Shown: positions 7,099 to 13,338 of the stretch, in pieces
Layout of the letters: every line of letters begins with the position of its first letter
Position numbering within the stretch: position 1 is the first letter of the stretch
DNA from: Clostridia bacterium
Lineage (GTDB): Bacteria; Bacillota; Clostridia; Oscillospirales; Ruminococcaceae
Length of the DNA: 14,550 nt
NCBI GenBank assembly: GCA_003246805.1
Contig: QKDG01000128.1
Coordinates: forward strand, 1-14,550
Reading direction: 5' to 3'
Made by a program: the position numbers and the translations under genes
Notes under the pieces: model-generated
Seen by the model: only the letters and a program-made list of their open reading frames with translations
Database searches by the model: none
What the model was told of the DNA's origin: nothing

Positions 7099-7120
7099 CT
7101 TAGAGCATATATAACAGCAT
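7099..7120 (-). repeat. Inverted repeat just downstream of khpB
   Basis: GAGCAT and ATGCTC arms flank a 10-nt A/T-rich centre, 11 bp after the khpB stop. The arm sequence equals the outer arms of the terminator at 6959-6980, so the two hairpins could exchange strands. It has no U-tract on the minus strand, so it is not a simple terminator; it may be an mRNA 3'-end stabiliser or half of an attenuator. Confidence 0.45.
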
Positions 7121-7130
7121 GCTCGTATTA

Positions 7131-7898
7131 CTAAAACTCAATCTTTGAGTAAAGCCCTGATTTTAGGCTATCCTCTGGTCTTGGCTTTTTATAATCCTTT
7201 TCGAATGAGGTTTTAAAGTCAAATGACTTTGGCTTGTTATCTGTACGCTTCTTCTTTTTGAAATCATCCTTTTTTGGAGCTCGCTTTTCGGTTGAATATA
7301 TAACAACCTTACGGAAAGGCTCCTGCCCTGCTGAACGTGAAACTACTCCGTTTATTTCAGCGATTTTTGCATGAACAATTCTTCTTTCAAAAGGATTCAT
7401 AGGCTCCATTGCAGAAGAACGCCCTGTTTTTATAACGTTTCTTGCAAATTTTTCAGCAAGTGATTCAAGCTGGAGTTTTCTTCTCTCACGATACCCGTTT
7501 TCGTCAAGGCTTATTCTGAAAAACTCATTATCACCCCTGTTGCAAACAAGAGATGTAAGATATTGCAATGAATCAAGAACATCACCGTTTCTGCCAAAAA
7601 ACTCCCTGTTTTCTGTGATAATCTCGATATTTGCACCGTTTTCAACCTCAACAGAGCTCAAAGTGAAATCAGCAGCACCCATCTTTGCCAAAACATTTTT
7701 CAGATATATAAGAGCAGCATCAAGCTTTGTCTCTTCATAAAAAGCTCTAACCTTTGCCTCGCCTTTTGTTCTGCCAAAAATATTCTTCTTTGGTTCTTCT
7801 ATTACCTCAAAGGTGATTCTGTCAACTTCAACAGCAAATTCTTGTATTGCTGCTTCCTTAGCTTCGTCGACTGTTTTTGCTATAAAAAACTTTTCCAT
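7131..7898 (-). CDS. khpB: KhpB/Jag/EloR, KH-R3H RNA-binding protein
   Basis: 255 residues. Jag/KhpB proteins bind RNA, partner with KhpA and in Gram-positives influence cell elongation and sporulation; the gene typically follows yidC, as here. The Jag_N domain is 1-52, including KKNIFGRTKGEAKV. A KH domain at about 78-135 carries the RNA-gripping GRNG at 102-105 followed by DVLDSLQYLTSLV. An R3H domain at about 138-202 includes PMNPFERRIVHAKI with Arg172 and His176. The last 50 residues are a basic, low-complexity Lys/Asp/Phe tail, probably disordered. The ATG at 7898 has AAAAGGAG seven bases upstream and the gene starts 14 bp after yidC, so the two are co-transcribed. Confidence 0.94.
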   Translation of the reverse strand: MEKFFIAKTVDEAKEAAIQEFAVEVDRITFEVIEEPKKNIFGRTKGEAKVRAFYEETKLDAALIYLKNVLAKMGAADFTLSSVEVENGANIEIITENREFFGRNGDVLDSLQYLTSLVCNRGDNEFFRISLDENGYRERRKLQLESLAEKFARNVIKTGRSSAMEPMNPFERRIVHAKIAEINGVVSRSAGQEPFRKVVIYSTEKRAPKKDDFKKKKRTDNKPKSFDFKTSFEKDYKKPRPEDSLKSGLYSKIEF

Positions 7899-7912
7899 AA
7901 AAAATCTCCTTT

Positions 7913-9049
7913 TTATTCGTCGAAACTATCGTCAATACCGTCGCCATATTTTTCTGCCATTCGTCTTCTTGCTTCATTCAGGCGGTGTCTCTGCATATCC
8001 TTGATTTCTGATTTTGAGAGTTTGTCCTCCCTGTTGTCATTATTATCGTTATCATCATTATCGGTAGATACAGATGGCTGGGCACCCTCTTGGCGTAGCT
8101 TTTGTGCCTGCATAGCTCGTTCATACATAGTTGGCTTTTTAGCCTTGCCCTTATTCTTTTCCTTTTGCTTTTCAACGATTTCAGCCATTTTTTCTGGTGT
8201 GTACATTCTATACAACAGCATTGACTGCAATAAACCAAAAACAGATGAGAATATCCAGTATAAACCAACACCAGCAGGGAATTGGAATGCAAATACAGCA
8301 GAAAATACCGGCATAATATATAGCATTGCATTCATTCCAGCGCCCATCTGTTGTGCGGCTGGATTGTTCTTTTTGCTCATTCTCTGTGTATAAATTGTAA
8401 GTGCAAGGTTTGCAATAAATGAAATCACAGGAATAAGAATAAGAATATTTAACGCAAATGATGGTGTATCACCAAGGTTCATTCCAAAAAAGTTAAGGTC
8501 AAAACCGCTTACGTTGTTGATAAAATCTTTTCCAAGTGAATTAAAAGTATCAGGGCTTTTATGAACAGCCTGCATTACATAAAGCTCTGGTCTTTGATTA
8601 AAGCTGCTTTCGCTTGCCATCGAGCCAAAAAGCGCAGAATTATCTAAGAAAATTGCCTTTGCCTTTCCAATAACGTCACTTGAAATCCTAAGAACATAAG
8701 TTAAAGGCGAATAAATAACGCCATATAGCCCAAATAAAATAGGAAGCTGTATCAGTGCAGGAAGACAACCAGAAGCCGGATTTACGTTTTCTTCGCTATA
8801 AAGCTTCATCATTTCTTCCTGATATTTTTCCTTGTTGTTGCCACACTTCTTTTTAAGCTTTTCAAGCTTTGGATTCAACAACGCCATACGCGCTGTGTTC
8901 TGCTGCTGCTTTATAGAAAGCGGGAACAATATTATTTTTGTAATGAGTGTGAATAAAATCAATGCCAGACCATAGTTATTCAACAAGGAATAGCACCAAT
9001 ACATCAGCCACCCAAAAGGAATAGCAATTATGTCAAGTATATTTGGCAT
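7913..9049 (-). CDS. yidC: YidC/OxaA/SpoIIIJ-type membrane protein insertase
   Basis: 378 residues. It inserts membrane proteins alone or with SecYEG. Gram-positive form: it lacks the large Gram-negative periplasmic domain. Membrane segments: an N-terminal hydrophobic stretch at about 6-22, then about 26-44, 96-118, 198-221 and 243-280 (the last probably two spans, with QFPAGVGLYW at 256-265). A cytoplasmic charged hairpin, 46-90, follows the second stretch. The hydrophilic-groove position that is Arg in most YidC proteins appears to be Lys38. There is no clear lipobox cysteine. The C-terminal tail from 285 is charged, with an Asp/Asn-rich run at 330-339 and a basic region near 354-367 suited to ribosome contact. 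The ATG at 9049 follows TAGGAGG by seven bases. It lies between yidD and khpB, the standard order. Confidence 0.96.
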   Translation of the reverse strand: MPNILDIIAIPFGWLMYWCYSLLNNYGLALILFTLITKIILFPLSIKQQQNTARMALLNPKLEKLKKKCGNNKEKYQEEMMKLYSEENVNPASGCLPALIQLPILFGLYGVIYSPLTYVLRISSDVIGKAKAIFLDNSALFGSMASESSFNQRPELYVMQAVHKSPDTFNSLGKDFINNVSGFDLNFFGMNLGDTPSFALNILILIPVISFIANLALTIYTQRMSKKNNPAAQQMGAGMNAMLYIMPVFSAVFAFQFPAGVGLYWIFSSVFGLLQSMLLYRMYTPEKMAEIVEKQKEKNKGKAKKPTMYERAMQAQKLRQEGAQPSVSTDNDDNDNNDNREDKLSKSEIKDMQRHRLNEARRRMAEKYGDGIDDSFDE

Positions 9050-9083
9050 ACAAAATCCTCCTATTTAATATATAAAAGTAAAC

Positions 9084-9326
9084 CTACCCTATTTTCTTTT
9101 TGAAAAATCTGAACTCATCAGGAACATAGTCAAAACCGCCCTTGTTATATGGATTACATTTAATAATCCGCCTGATTGTCAGATACAAGCCTTTTATTGC
9201 ACCATGTTTTTTAAAAGCCTCAACAGAATAAGCAGAACAGGTTGGATAAAACCTGCATGTAGGGGGCTTTAATGGTGAAATAAACTTCTGATACAGCCTT
9301 ACCAAAAAAACAAACAAATATCTCAT
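9084..9326 (-). CDS. yidD: YidD, membrane protein insertion efficiency factor
   Basis: 80 residues from the ATG at 9326. YidD is a small inner-face membrane-associated protein that helps YidC-dependent insertion. The family core is complete: LVRLYQKFISPLKPPTCRFY, then PTCSAYSVEAFKKHGAIKG and IKCNPYNKGGFDYVP, including the three conserved cysteines. The frame is open ten codons further up, to a TTG at 9356 inside rnpA, but the family normally starts at M-(K/R)-x-L-x-x-F-L-x-R, matching the ATG at 9326. That ATG is one base after the rnpA stop, and its ribosome binding site is weak (AAAGAAAG), suggesting translational coupling to rnpA. Confidence 0.95.
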   Translation of the reverse strand: MRYLFVFLVRLYQKFISPLKPPTCRFYPTCSAYSVEAFKKHGAIKGLYLTIRRIIKCNPYNKGGFDYVPDEFRFFKKKIG

Positions 9327-9327
9327 A

Positions 9328-9693
9328 CTAAACTTTCTTTTTCTTATTAACAACAACAGGTGTAATATTGATTGTTTTTATTACCTTATTGATAAAGAAG
9401 TTTTTTATCACATCTGTTTTAACTAAACAGGCTTCCTTCCTTGCTACTATAACAATATCATAGCCTAATGGAAAGCTTAGCTCGCATTCCTGATACGCTG
9501 CTTTCAAAACACGCCTTGCACGATTACGAAAAACCGCATTGCCAACCTTTTTACCCGTTGTTATACCAAGGCGATTGCAGGGCAATTTGTTGGGGAGAAA
9601 ATAAACAACACATTCAGTAGAATTCACAAACCTGCCCTGCTTGTATAAACGTAAAAAATCCTTATTTTGTGTTAAGCTTACAGTAAAAATCAT
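9328..9693 (-). CDS. rnpA: Ribonuclease P protein component
   Basis: 121 residues. It is the basic protein subunit of RNase P, which with the rnpB RNA matures tRNA 5' ends. The family signature GNAVFRNRARRVLKAAYQE is at 51-69 (RNR box), preceded by NRLGITTGKKV; near the N-terminus NKDFLRLYKQGR is the usual leader-binding region, and a lysine-rich tail closes the protein. The ATG at 9693 has AAAAGGG eight bases upstream. It follows rpmH after a terminator hairpin (9726-9751), so rnpA expression probably depends on partial read-through, fitting the much lower need for RnpA than for L34. Confidence 0.97.
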   Translation of the reverse strand: MIFTVSLTQNKDFLRLYKQGRFVNSTECVVYFLPNKLPCNRLGITTGKKVGNAVFRNRARRVLKAAYQECELSFPLGYDIVIVARKEACLVKTDVIKNFFINKVIKTINITPVVVNKKKKV

Positions 9694-9725
9694 AAACTCA
9701 ACCCTTTTCTTAAAAAATACATGCT

Positions 9726-9751
9726 AAAAAGAAAGACCACAAAAAGTGGTC
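9726..9751 (-). terminator. Terminator/attenuator between rpmH and rnpA
   Basis: Minus-strand RNA: GACCAC (9751-9746), loop UUUUU, GUGGUC (9740-9735), then UUUCUUUUU. It is a perfect 6-bp stem seven bases after the rpmH stop codon. Since rnpA, yidD, yidC and khpB follow with no visible promoter, it likely works as a partial terminator. Confidence 0.75.
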
Positions 9752-9757
9752 AGCTTA

Positions 9758-9892
9758 TTAATAAGATAGTCTTGCTCTTCCTTTTGCACGCCTGCGAGCT
9801 AAAACCTTACGTCCGTTCCTTGTTGACATTCTCTTTAAAAAGCCATGCTCTTTTTTCCTGTGAAGCTTTTTTGGCTGGTATGTTCTCTTCAT
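9758..9892 (-). CDS. rpmH: 50S ribosomal protein L34
   Basis: 44 residues, the usual length: MKRTYQPKKLHRKKEHGFLK through RMSTRNGRKVLARRRAKGRA to LSY, an almost textbook L34. It is a small, highly basic protein of the large subunit that binds 23S rRNA. The ATG at 9892 has GGGAGG nine bases upstream. The frame is open further upstream to a longer hydrophobic leader, but that stretch is the A/T-rich 5' UTR and is not part of L34. It is the first gene of the leftward operon and has a strong promoter (10011-10040) with an untranslated leader of roughly 110 bases. Confidence 0.98.
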   Translation of the reverse strand: MKRTYQPKKLHRKKEHGFLKRMSTRNGRKVLARRRAKGRARLSY

Positions 9893-10010
9893 TAACAGTA
9901 TCCTCCCTTCGAAAACAAATTGTGCATCTAAAAATATATTAAACACAATTATGTTGTACTCATTATATAATCGGATAATTATAAAAAAATAAAAACCCTT
10001 GCAATATAAC

Positions 10011-10040
10011 ATTATAAATGATAATAAATAATTATGTCAA
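10011..10040 (-). promoter_or_regulatory. rpmH operon promoter (sigma-A type)
   Basis: Minus strand: perfect TTGACA (10040-10035), 18-bp spacer, perfect TATAAT (10016-10011). It is the best promoter match in the window and suits a ribosomal protein gene. It probably drives rpmH through khpB. Confidence 0.85.
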
Positions 10041-10124
10041 GCATAATTTATAAAAAATACAGAATAAATCAAAAAATATTTTTCCAGCATTGATTATTCA
10101 TACTTATTATTATATATAATACCA

Positions 10125-10153
10125 TTGTTTTTTTCAACAGTTTGTGATATAAT
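10125..10153 (+). promoter_or_regulatory. dnaA promoter with a DnaA-box-like site in the spacer
   Basis: TTGTTT (10125-10130), 17-bp spacer, TATAAT (10148-10153), with TG at 10145-10146 making an extended -10. The 9-mer TTTTCAACA at 10131-10139 fills half the spacer and equals a box of the origin cluster (11752-11760). DnaA bound there would block RNA polymerase, consistent with DnaA autoregulation known in other bacteria. The start would be about 70 bases before the dnaA ATG. Confidence 0.75.
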
Positions 10154-10232
10154 TTTTTTATACGTTTGATGTTTGAAAACGCTTGGTTTGCATCTTACAC
10201 TATTTTTTTGTTTTTTGGGAGGTTTATATTTA

Positions 10233-11591
10233 ATGGAATCATTTTCTGAAATATTTGAAAATGTAAAAAGATATTGCTTGCAGGACCCTAATGTAAGTGA
10301 GATTGGTTATAACAAATGGATAAAAATACTCGAGGCTGTTAAGCTTGAGGATGGGACTGCCTATCTTACAACTGAAAACGAATTCACAAAAAACACAGCT
10401 ATGTCAGTATATCTTACTGTATTAAAGCGTGGTTTTTTAGAAAATTTAGGTTTTGATGTAAATATTGAAATATCAACAAGACAGCAACAGGTTCAGAACC
10501 AGGAAAAAGAAGATTTACTCAAAATAGATGAATTGAAGAAGAGCTATTCACGCGCAAATTATGACCTCACCTTTGACAATTTCATAAAGGGCAAGTCAAA
10601 CGAGCTTGCATATGCATTCTGCACAGCTGTTGCCGGGAAAAATGAGACTTCCGGGGATTCCTACACTAAGGACGTTTTTAATCCTTTGTTTATATACGGG
10701 GATTCAGGACTCGGAAAAACACATCTTTTAAAAGCTATCGCATATGAAATAGCCAACAACAAGCCTGATATGAAGGTAATCTACACAACGGGTGAAAATT
10801 TTACTAACGAGCTAATAAAATCAATTGCAGAAAAAGACACTACAAACTTCCACGAAAAATACCGCAATACTGATTTCTTACTTGTCGATGATGTGCAGTT
10901 TATAGCCGGAAAAGACTCAACACAGGAGGAATTCTTTCACACCTTTAACGAACTTTATAATTTAGGAAAACAGATAGTTCTTACATCTGATATTCCGCCA
11001 AGCAAAATGAAAAAGCTTGAGGACAGAATTAAAAGCCGTTTTGTATTAGGAGTTCAGGTTGATGTTCAGCCCCCTGATTTTGAAACAAGAATGGCAATAA
11101 TCAAAAGAAAAGCCGAATTATTGAATTTAAATTTACCTGACAATGTTGCAAGGATTATTGCAGAAAAAATTAAAACAAACATAAGGCAGCTAGAAGGCGC
11201 CGTAAATAAAATAAAAGGACTTACTTTGTTTTCAAACGAGGTTCCTTCGATTTCTATGGCACAAAGGGTAATAAAAGAAAATCTGATTGACAATCAGCCA
11301 GCAGAGCTAACAATAGATAAAATTCTCAACGATATAGGCAATGCCTTTAATGTAAGTGCTGACGATATAAGGTCACAAAGCAGAAATGCTCAGATTTCAC
11401 TTGCTAGAAAAGTTGCAATATATGTAATAAGAGAAACAAAAGGCTTATCATATACTGCAATAGGTAGTGAATTTAACCGTGACCACTCAACGATGACAAT
11501 ATCTTATTCTGACATAAAAAAGAGCTTGTCAAAAAATTCTGATTTAAAAGAAACTGTTGATGATATTATAAAAAATTTAAAAGAACAATAA
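10233..11591 (+). CDS. dnaA: DnaA, chromosomal replication initiator
   Basis: 452 residues. DnaA binds origin boxes, forms an ATP-dependent filament, melts the origin and loads the helicase. Domain I is about 1-85 (W29 in the conserved region), a linker about 86-112, the AAA+ domain about 113-340 with Walker A GDSGLGKT at 156-163, Walker B LLVDD at 216-220 and EDRIKSRF at 263-270, and DNA-binding domain IV from about 357. Domain IV is atypical: the box-reading motif is IGSEFNRDHSTM at 410-421, one residue shorter than the common IGxxFGGRDHTTV, and the usual PRQ before the minor-groove helix reads ARK (391-393). Start: GGGAGG at 10217-10222 serves the ATG at 10233; an in-frame TTG at 10173 would add a hydrophobic leader unlike any DnaA. 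It is followed by the origin region. Confidence 0.98.
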   Translation: MESFSEIFENVKRYCLQDPNVSEIGYNKWIKILEAVKLEDGTAYLTTENEFTKNTAMSVYLTVLKRGFLENLGFDVNIEISTRQQQVQNQEKEDLLKIDELKKSYSRANYDLTFDNFIKGKSNELAYAFCTAVAGKNETSGDSYTKDVFNPLFIYGDSGLGKTHLLKAIAYEIANNKPDMKVIYTTGENFTNELIKSIAEKDTTNFHEKYRNTDFLLVDDVQFIAGKDSTQEEFFHTFNELYNLGKQIVLTSDIPPSKMKKLEDRIKSRFVLGVQVDVQPPDFETRMAIIKRKAELLNLNLPDNVARIIAEKIKTNIRQLEGAVNKIKGLTLFSNEVPSISMAQRVIKENLIDNQPAELTIDKILNDIGNAFNVSADDIRSQSRNAQISLARKVAIYVIRETKGLSYTAIGSEFNRDHSTMTISYSDIKKSLSKNSDLKETVDDIIKNLKEQ

Positions 11592-11831
11592 TTATCAACA
11601 AAAAAATCAACACATTAAATTTAATATAAACCCTGTATTTGCAAAGAATAATTTGATATTTCAATAATAACAACATTTAAAATTCAAAGTTTCAACACAA
11701 AAATTAGCCTGGTAAAATTTTAAAAAGAGTTTTAAACAAAAACATTAATATTTTTCAACATTCAACACAAAATTATTCAACAGTATCAACAGCAAAAAAA
11801 CTGTCAACAAATATACAACACCGACACAACA
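11592..11831 (+). promoter_or_regulatory. Cluster of variant DnaA boxes (core TCAACA)
   Basis: Eight plus-strand 9-mers end in TCAACA: 11592-11600 (TTATCAACA), 11604-11612, 11689-11697, 11752-11760 (TTTTCAACA), 11759-11767, 11774-11782 (TATTCAACA), 11783-11791 and 11801-11809. Weaker CAACA relatives are at 11812-11820 and 11823-11831. All point the same way. Compared with canonical TTATCCACA, position six is A instead of C throughout. The densest part (11752-11831) leads into the hairpin and trios. That these bind DnaA is inferred from position, density and the copy in the dnaA promoter. Confidence 0.75.
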
Positions 11832-11845
11832 AAATCAAAATAAGA

Positions 11846-11881
11846 TCAAGCCTTATTTTATAAAGGCTTGACACACTTTTT
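11846..11881 (+). terminator. Hairpin in oriC, possible dnaA terminator
   Basis: TCAAGCCTT (11846-11854), 8-nt loop, AAGGCTTGA (11863-11871), then CACAC and TTTTT (11877-11881). A perfect 9-bp stem followed after five bases by a T-run makes a passable rightward terminator for dnaA. It lies between the box cluster and the trios, so a structural or transcription-shielding role in the origin is also possible. Confidence 0.55.
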
Positions 11882-11894
11882 AACAATTTAAACG

Positions 11895-11912
11895 CTACTA
11901 CTACTATTACTA
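11895..11912 (+). other. DnaA-trio array of the origin unwinding element
   Basis: CTACTACTACTATTACTA is six consecutive triplets of the form CTA/TTA, i.e. 3'-GAT/AAT-5' trios on the complementary strand, on which DnaA assembles to open the duplex. It is followed directly by about 29 bp of almost pure A/T (11913-11941), the expected unwinding stretch. Confidence 0.85.
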
Positions 11913-12011
11913 ATTTATCTATATTATATTATTTTATATTTTGCGGTTAAAATTAAAATCTGATAGTTTTTTTAAAAAATAATATGTTGAATATTTTTAA
12001 AGGAGAATAAT

Positions 12012-13118
12012 ATGAAACTAACCTGCAATAAAAATCAACTGTGTGAAGCTATTAACAATGTTTCAAAAGCAATTGCTGTTAAATCTACAATAAAAGCTCT
12101 TGAAGGGATAAAGGTCCAGCTAAAAAATTCGAGGCTTTATTTAACAGGATATGACCTTGAAATAGGAATCAATACTGATTTTGAAGTAGAATCTGACAGT
12201 TCTGGTGAATTTATCATCAATGCACGCTTGTTCAATGAAATAATAAGAAAAATGCCTACCGACAATATCTTGATAGAAGTAGAAAAAAACTATACCGTAT
12301 CTATCACTGGTGGTTCAACACAATATACAATAGCTGCAACCTCAGCAGAGGAATACCCTAAAACACCTGAGTTCAATGAAAGTGAAAGCTTTACTATCCC
12401 ACAAGCAACACTAAAAAATATGATTTTGCAAACCATCTTTGCTGTTGCAACAAATAATACAAAACCTATTCTTACAGGTGAATTATTTGAGGTTGAAAAC
12501 AATACGTTCAGCGTTGTTGCTATTGATGGATATAGGCTTGCTGTAAGAAAAGAAAGTATTTCAACTGATAAAAACTATAAACTAATAATTCCCGCAAAAG
12601 CATTAAATGAAGTTGCTAAGCTTTTAAAAGAAGATGAAGAATTAAACTGTGAAATCCAAATGAGTAAAAAGCATGTAATTTTTGAAATTTCAGGCTATCA
12701 TGTAATTTCACGATTGCTTGAAGGGGAATTTCATAACTATAAAGGCTCTATCCCTACAACAAGTGTTACAGAAGTTATTGTAAAAACAAAAGACCTTATC
12801 AATACACTTGAAAGAGCCTCTCTCTTAATAAATGAAAGAATCAAAAGCCATATAAAATGCACTTTTGAGAATAACAGTATAAAAATTAACTGCTCAACAA
12901 CTCTTGGAAAAATAAATGACGAAATTAAAGCCGATATTACTGGCCCTGCTGTAACAATCGGTTTTAACAACAAGTATATTCTGGACCCGCTAAAATCAAT
13001 TGAAGATGATGAAATAAAGCTTTTAATGAACAGCAGTCGTCTTCCTTTAAAAATAAATCCGCTTAAAGGTGAAGATTTTACCTTCCTTGTATTGCCTGTG
13101 AGGTTAAATGATGAATAA
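12012..13118 (+). CDS. dnaN: DNA polymerase III beta subunit (sliding clamp)
   Basis: 368 residues, normal for the clamp. It forms a dimeric ring around DNA that tethers polymerase III and other factors. The start MKLTCNKNQLCEAINNVSKA, a first-domain end near KALEGIKVQLKNSRLYLTGYD, the second domain beginning near FTIPQATLKNMILQTIFAVA with the characteristic VAIDGYRLAVRK, and the C-terminal PLKGEDFTFLVLPVRL are all standard; PVRL is the family's terminal binding-pocket motif. AAAGGAG lies seven bases before the ATG. Its last 11 bases overlap the next gene, so dnaN, the S4 gene and recF are probably one transcript. Confidence 0.98.
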   Translation: MKLTCNKNQLCEAINNVSKAIAVKSTIKALEGIKVQLKNSRLYLTGYDLEIGINTDFEVESDSSGEFIINARLFNEIIRKMPTDNILIEVEKNYTVSITGGSTQYTIAATSAEEYPKTPEFNESESFTIPQATLKNMILQTIFAVATNNTKPILTGELFEVENNTFSVVAIDGYRLAVRKESISTDKNYKLIIPAKALNEVAKLLKEDEELNCEIQMSKKHVIFEISGYHVISRLLEGEFHNYKGSIPTTSVTEVIVKTKDLINTLERASLLINERIKSHIKCTFENNSIKINCSTTLGKINDEIKADITGPAVTIGFNNKYILDPLKSIEDDEIKLLMNSSRLPLKINPLKGEDFTFLVLPVRLNDE

Positions 13119-13329
13119 TAAGCTATTAGAAATTGAAATTACGACGGAATATATTAAACTTGACCAGCTTCTAAAATTTTCAGGCATCGCTGATACTGGT
13201 GGAACAGCAAAGGACATTATCCTGAATGAAGAAGTTAATGTAAATGGGGAGCTTTGTGTTCAAAGAGGAAAAAAAATTAGAAAAGGGGATAAAATCACCC
13301 TTGAAGGAATTGAATTAATAGTAAAATAG
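13108..13329 (+). CDS. yaaA: Small S4-domain RNA-binding protein (YaaA/RlbA type)
   Basis: 73 residues. The S4 fold occupies most of it: IKLDQLLKFSGIADTGGTAK followed by DIILNEEVNVNGELCVQRGK and KIRKGDKITL. The same small protein sits between dnaN and recF in Bacillus and many Firmicutes; there it is called YaaA/RlbA and is linked to ribosome maturation, though its role is poorly defined. Two adjacent ATGs (13108 and 13111) are possible; GTGAGG upstream is four bases from the first and seven from the second, so the second may be used. It overlaps the dnaN end by 11 or 8 bp and is nine bases before recF, pointing to translational coupling. Confidence 0.9.
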   Translation: MMNNKLLEIEITTEYIKLDQLLKFSGIADTGGTAKDIILNEEVNVNGELCVQRGKKIRKGDKITLEGIELIVK

Positions 13330-13338
13330 AGGTTTATT

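Larger units (their letters stand above)
9893..10232. other. rpmH-dnaA divergent intergenic region
   Basis: 340 bp, very A/T-rich. It holds the rpmH promoter (10011-10040) firing left and the dnaA promoter (10125-10153) firing right, with their leaders. Only one TCAACA-type box is present (10131-10139), so the main DnaA-binding cluster lies on the other side of dnaA. A second TATAAT on the minus strand (9967-9962) has no good -35. I see no gene here. Confidence 0.8.
11592..12011. other. oriC: Probable oriC (dnaA-dnaN intergenic region)
   Basis: 420 bp without a gene. In order on the plus strand: a cluster of TCAACA-type DnaA boxes (11592-11831), a 9-bp-stem hairpin (11846-11871), six DnaA-trio triplets (11895-11912), an A/T-only or nearly so stretch (about 11913-11941), then a single reverse-oriented box (11985-11993) just before the dnaN ribosome binding site. 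This box cluster / trio / AT-rich order matches the basal unwinding system described for Bacillus subtilis, where it also lies between dnaA and dnaN. No canonical TTATCCACA is present. I see no confident dnaN promoter; TTGCGG at 11941-11946 with TAGTTT 17 bp later is weak. Confidence 0.85.

Noticed and set aside
8037..8064. Short trinucleotide-like tract in yidC as a possible repeat element
   Set aside because: It simply encodes the Asp/Asn-rich run of the YidC tail; too short and imperfect to call a functional repeat.
7842..8393. Long open frame on the plus strand opposite yidC (183 codons)
   Set aside because: It is antisense to a clearly conserved yidC, is serine/leucine-rich low-complexity, has no ribosome binding site and resembles no family.
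8947..8957. TTATTCACA (minus strand), a canonical-looking DnaA box within yidC
   Set aside because: A single isolated match in coding sequence, explained by the protein sequence, with no neighbouring boxes.
9893..10012. Long upstream extension of the rpmH frame
   Set aside because: It lies in the A/T-rich 5' leader after the rpmH promoter; L34 proteins start at MKRTYQP and are about 44 residues.
10173..10232. N-terminal extension of DnaA from a TTG
   Set aside because: The added 20 residues are a hydrophobic leader unknown in DnaA, and the Shine-Dalgarno at 10217-10222 serves the ATG at 10233.
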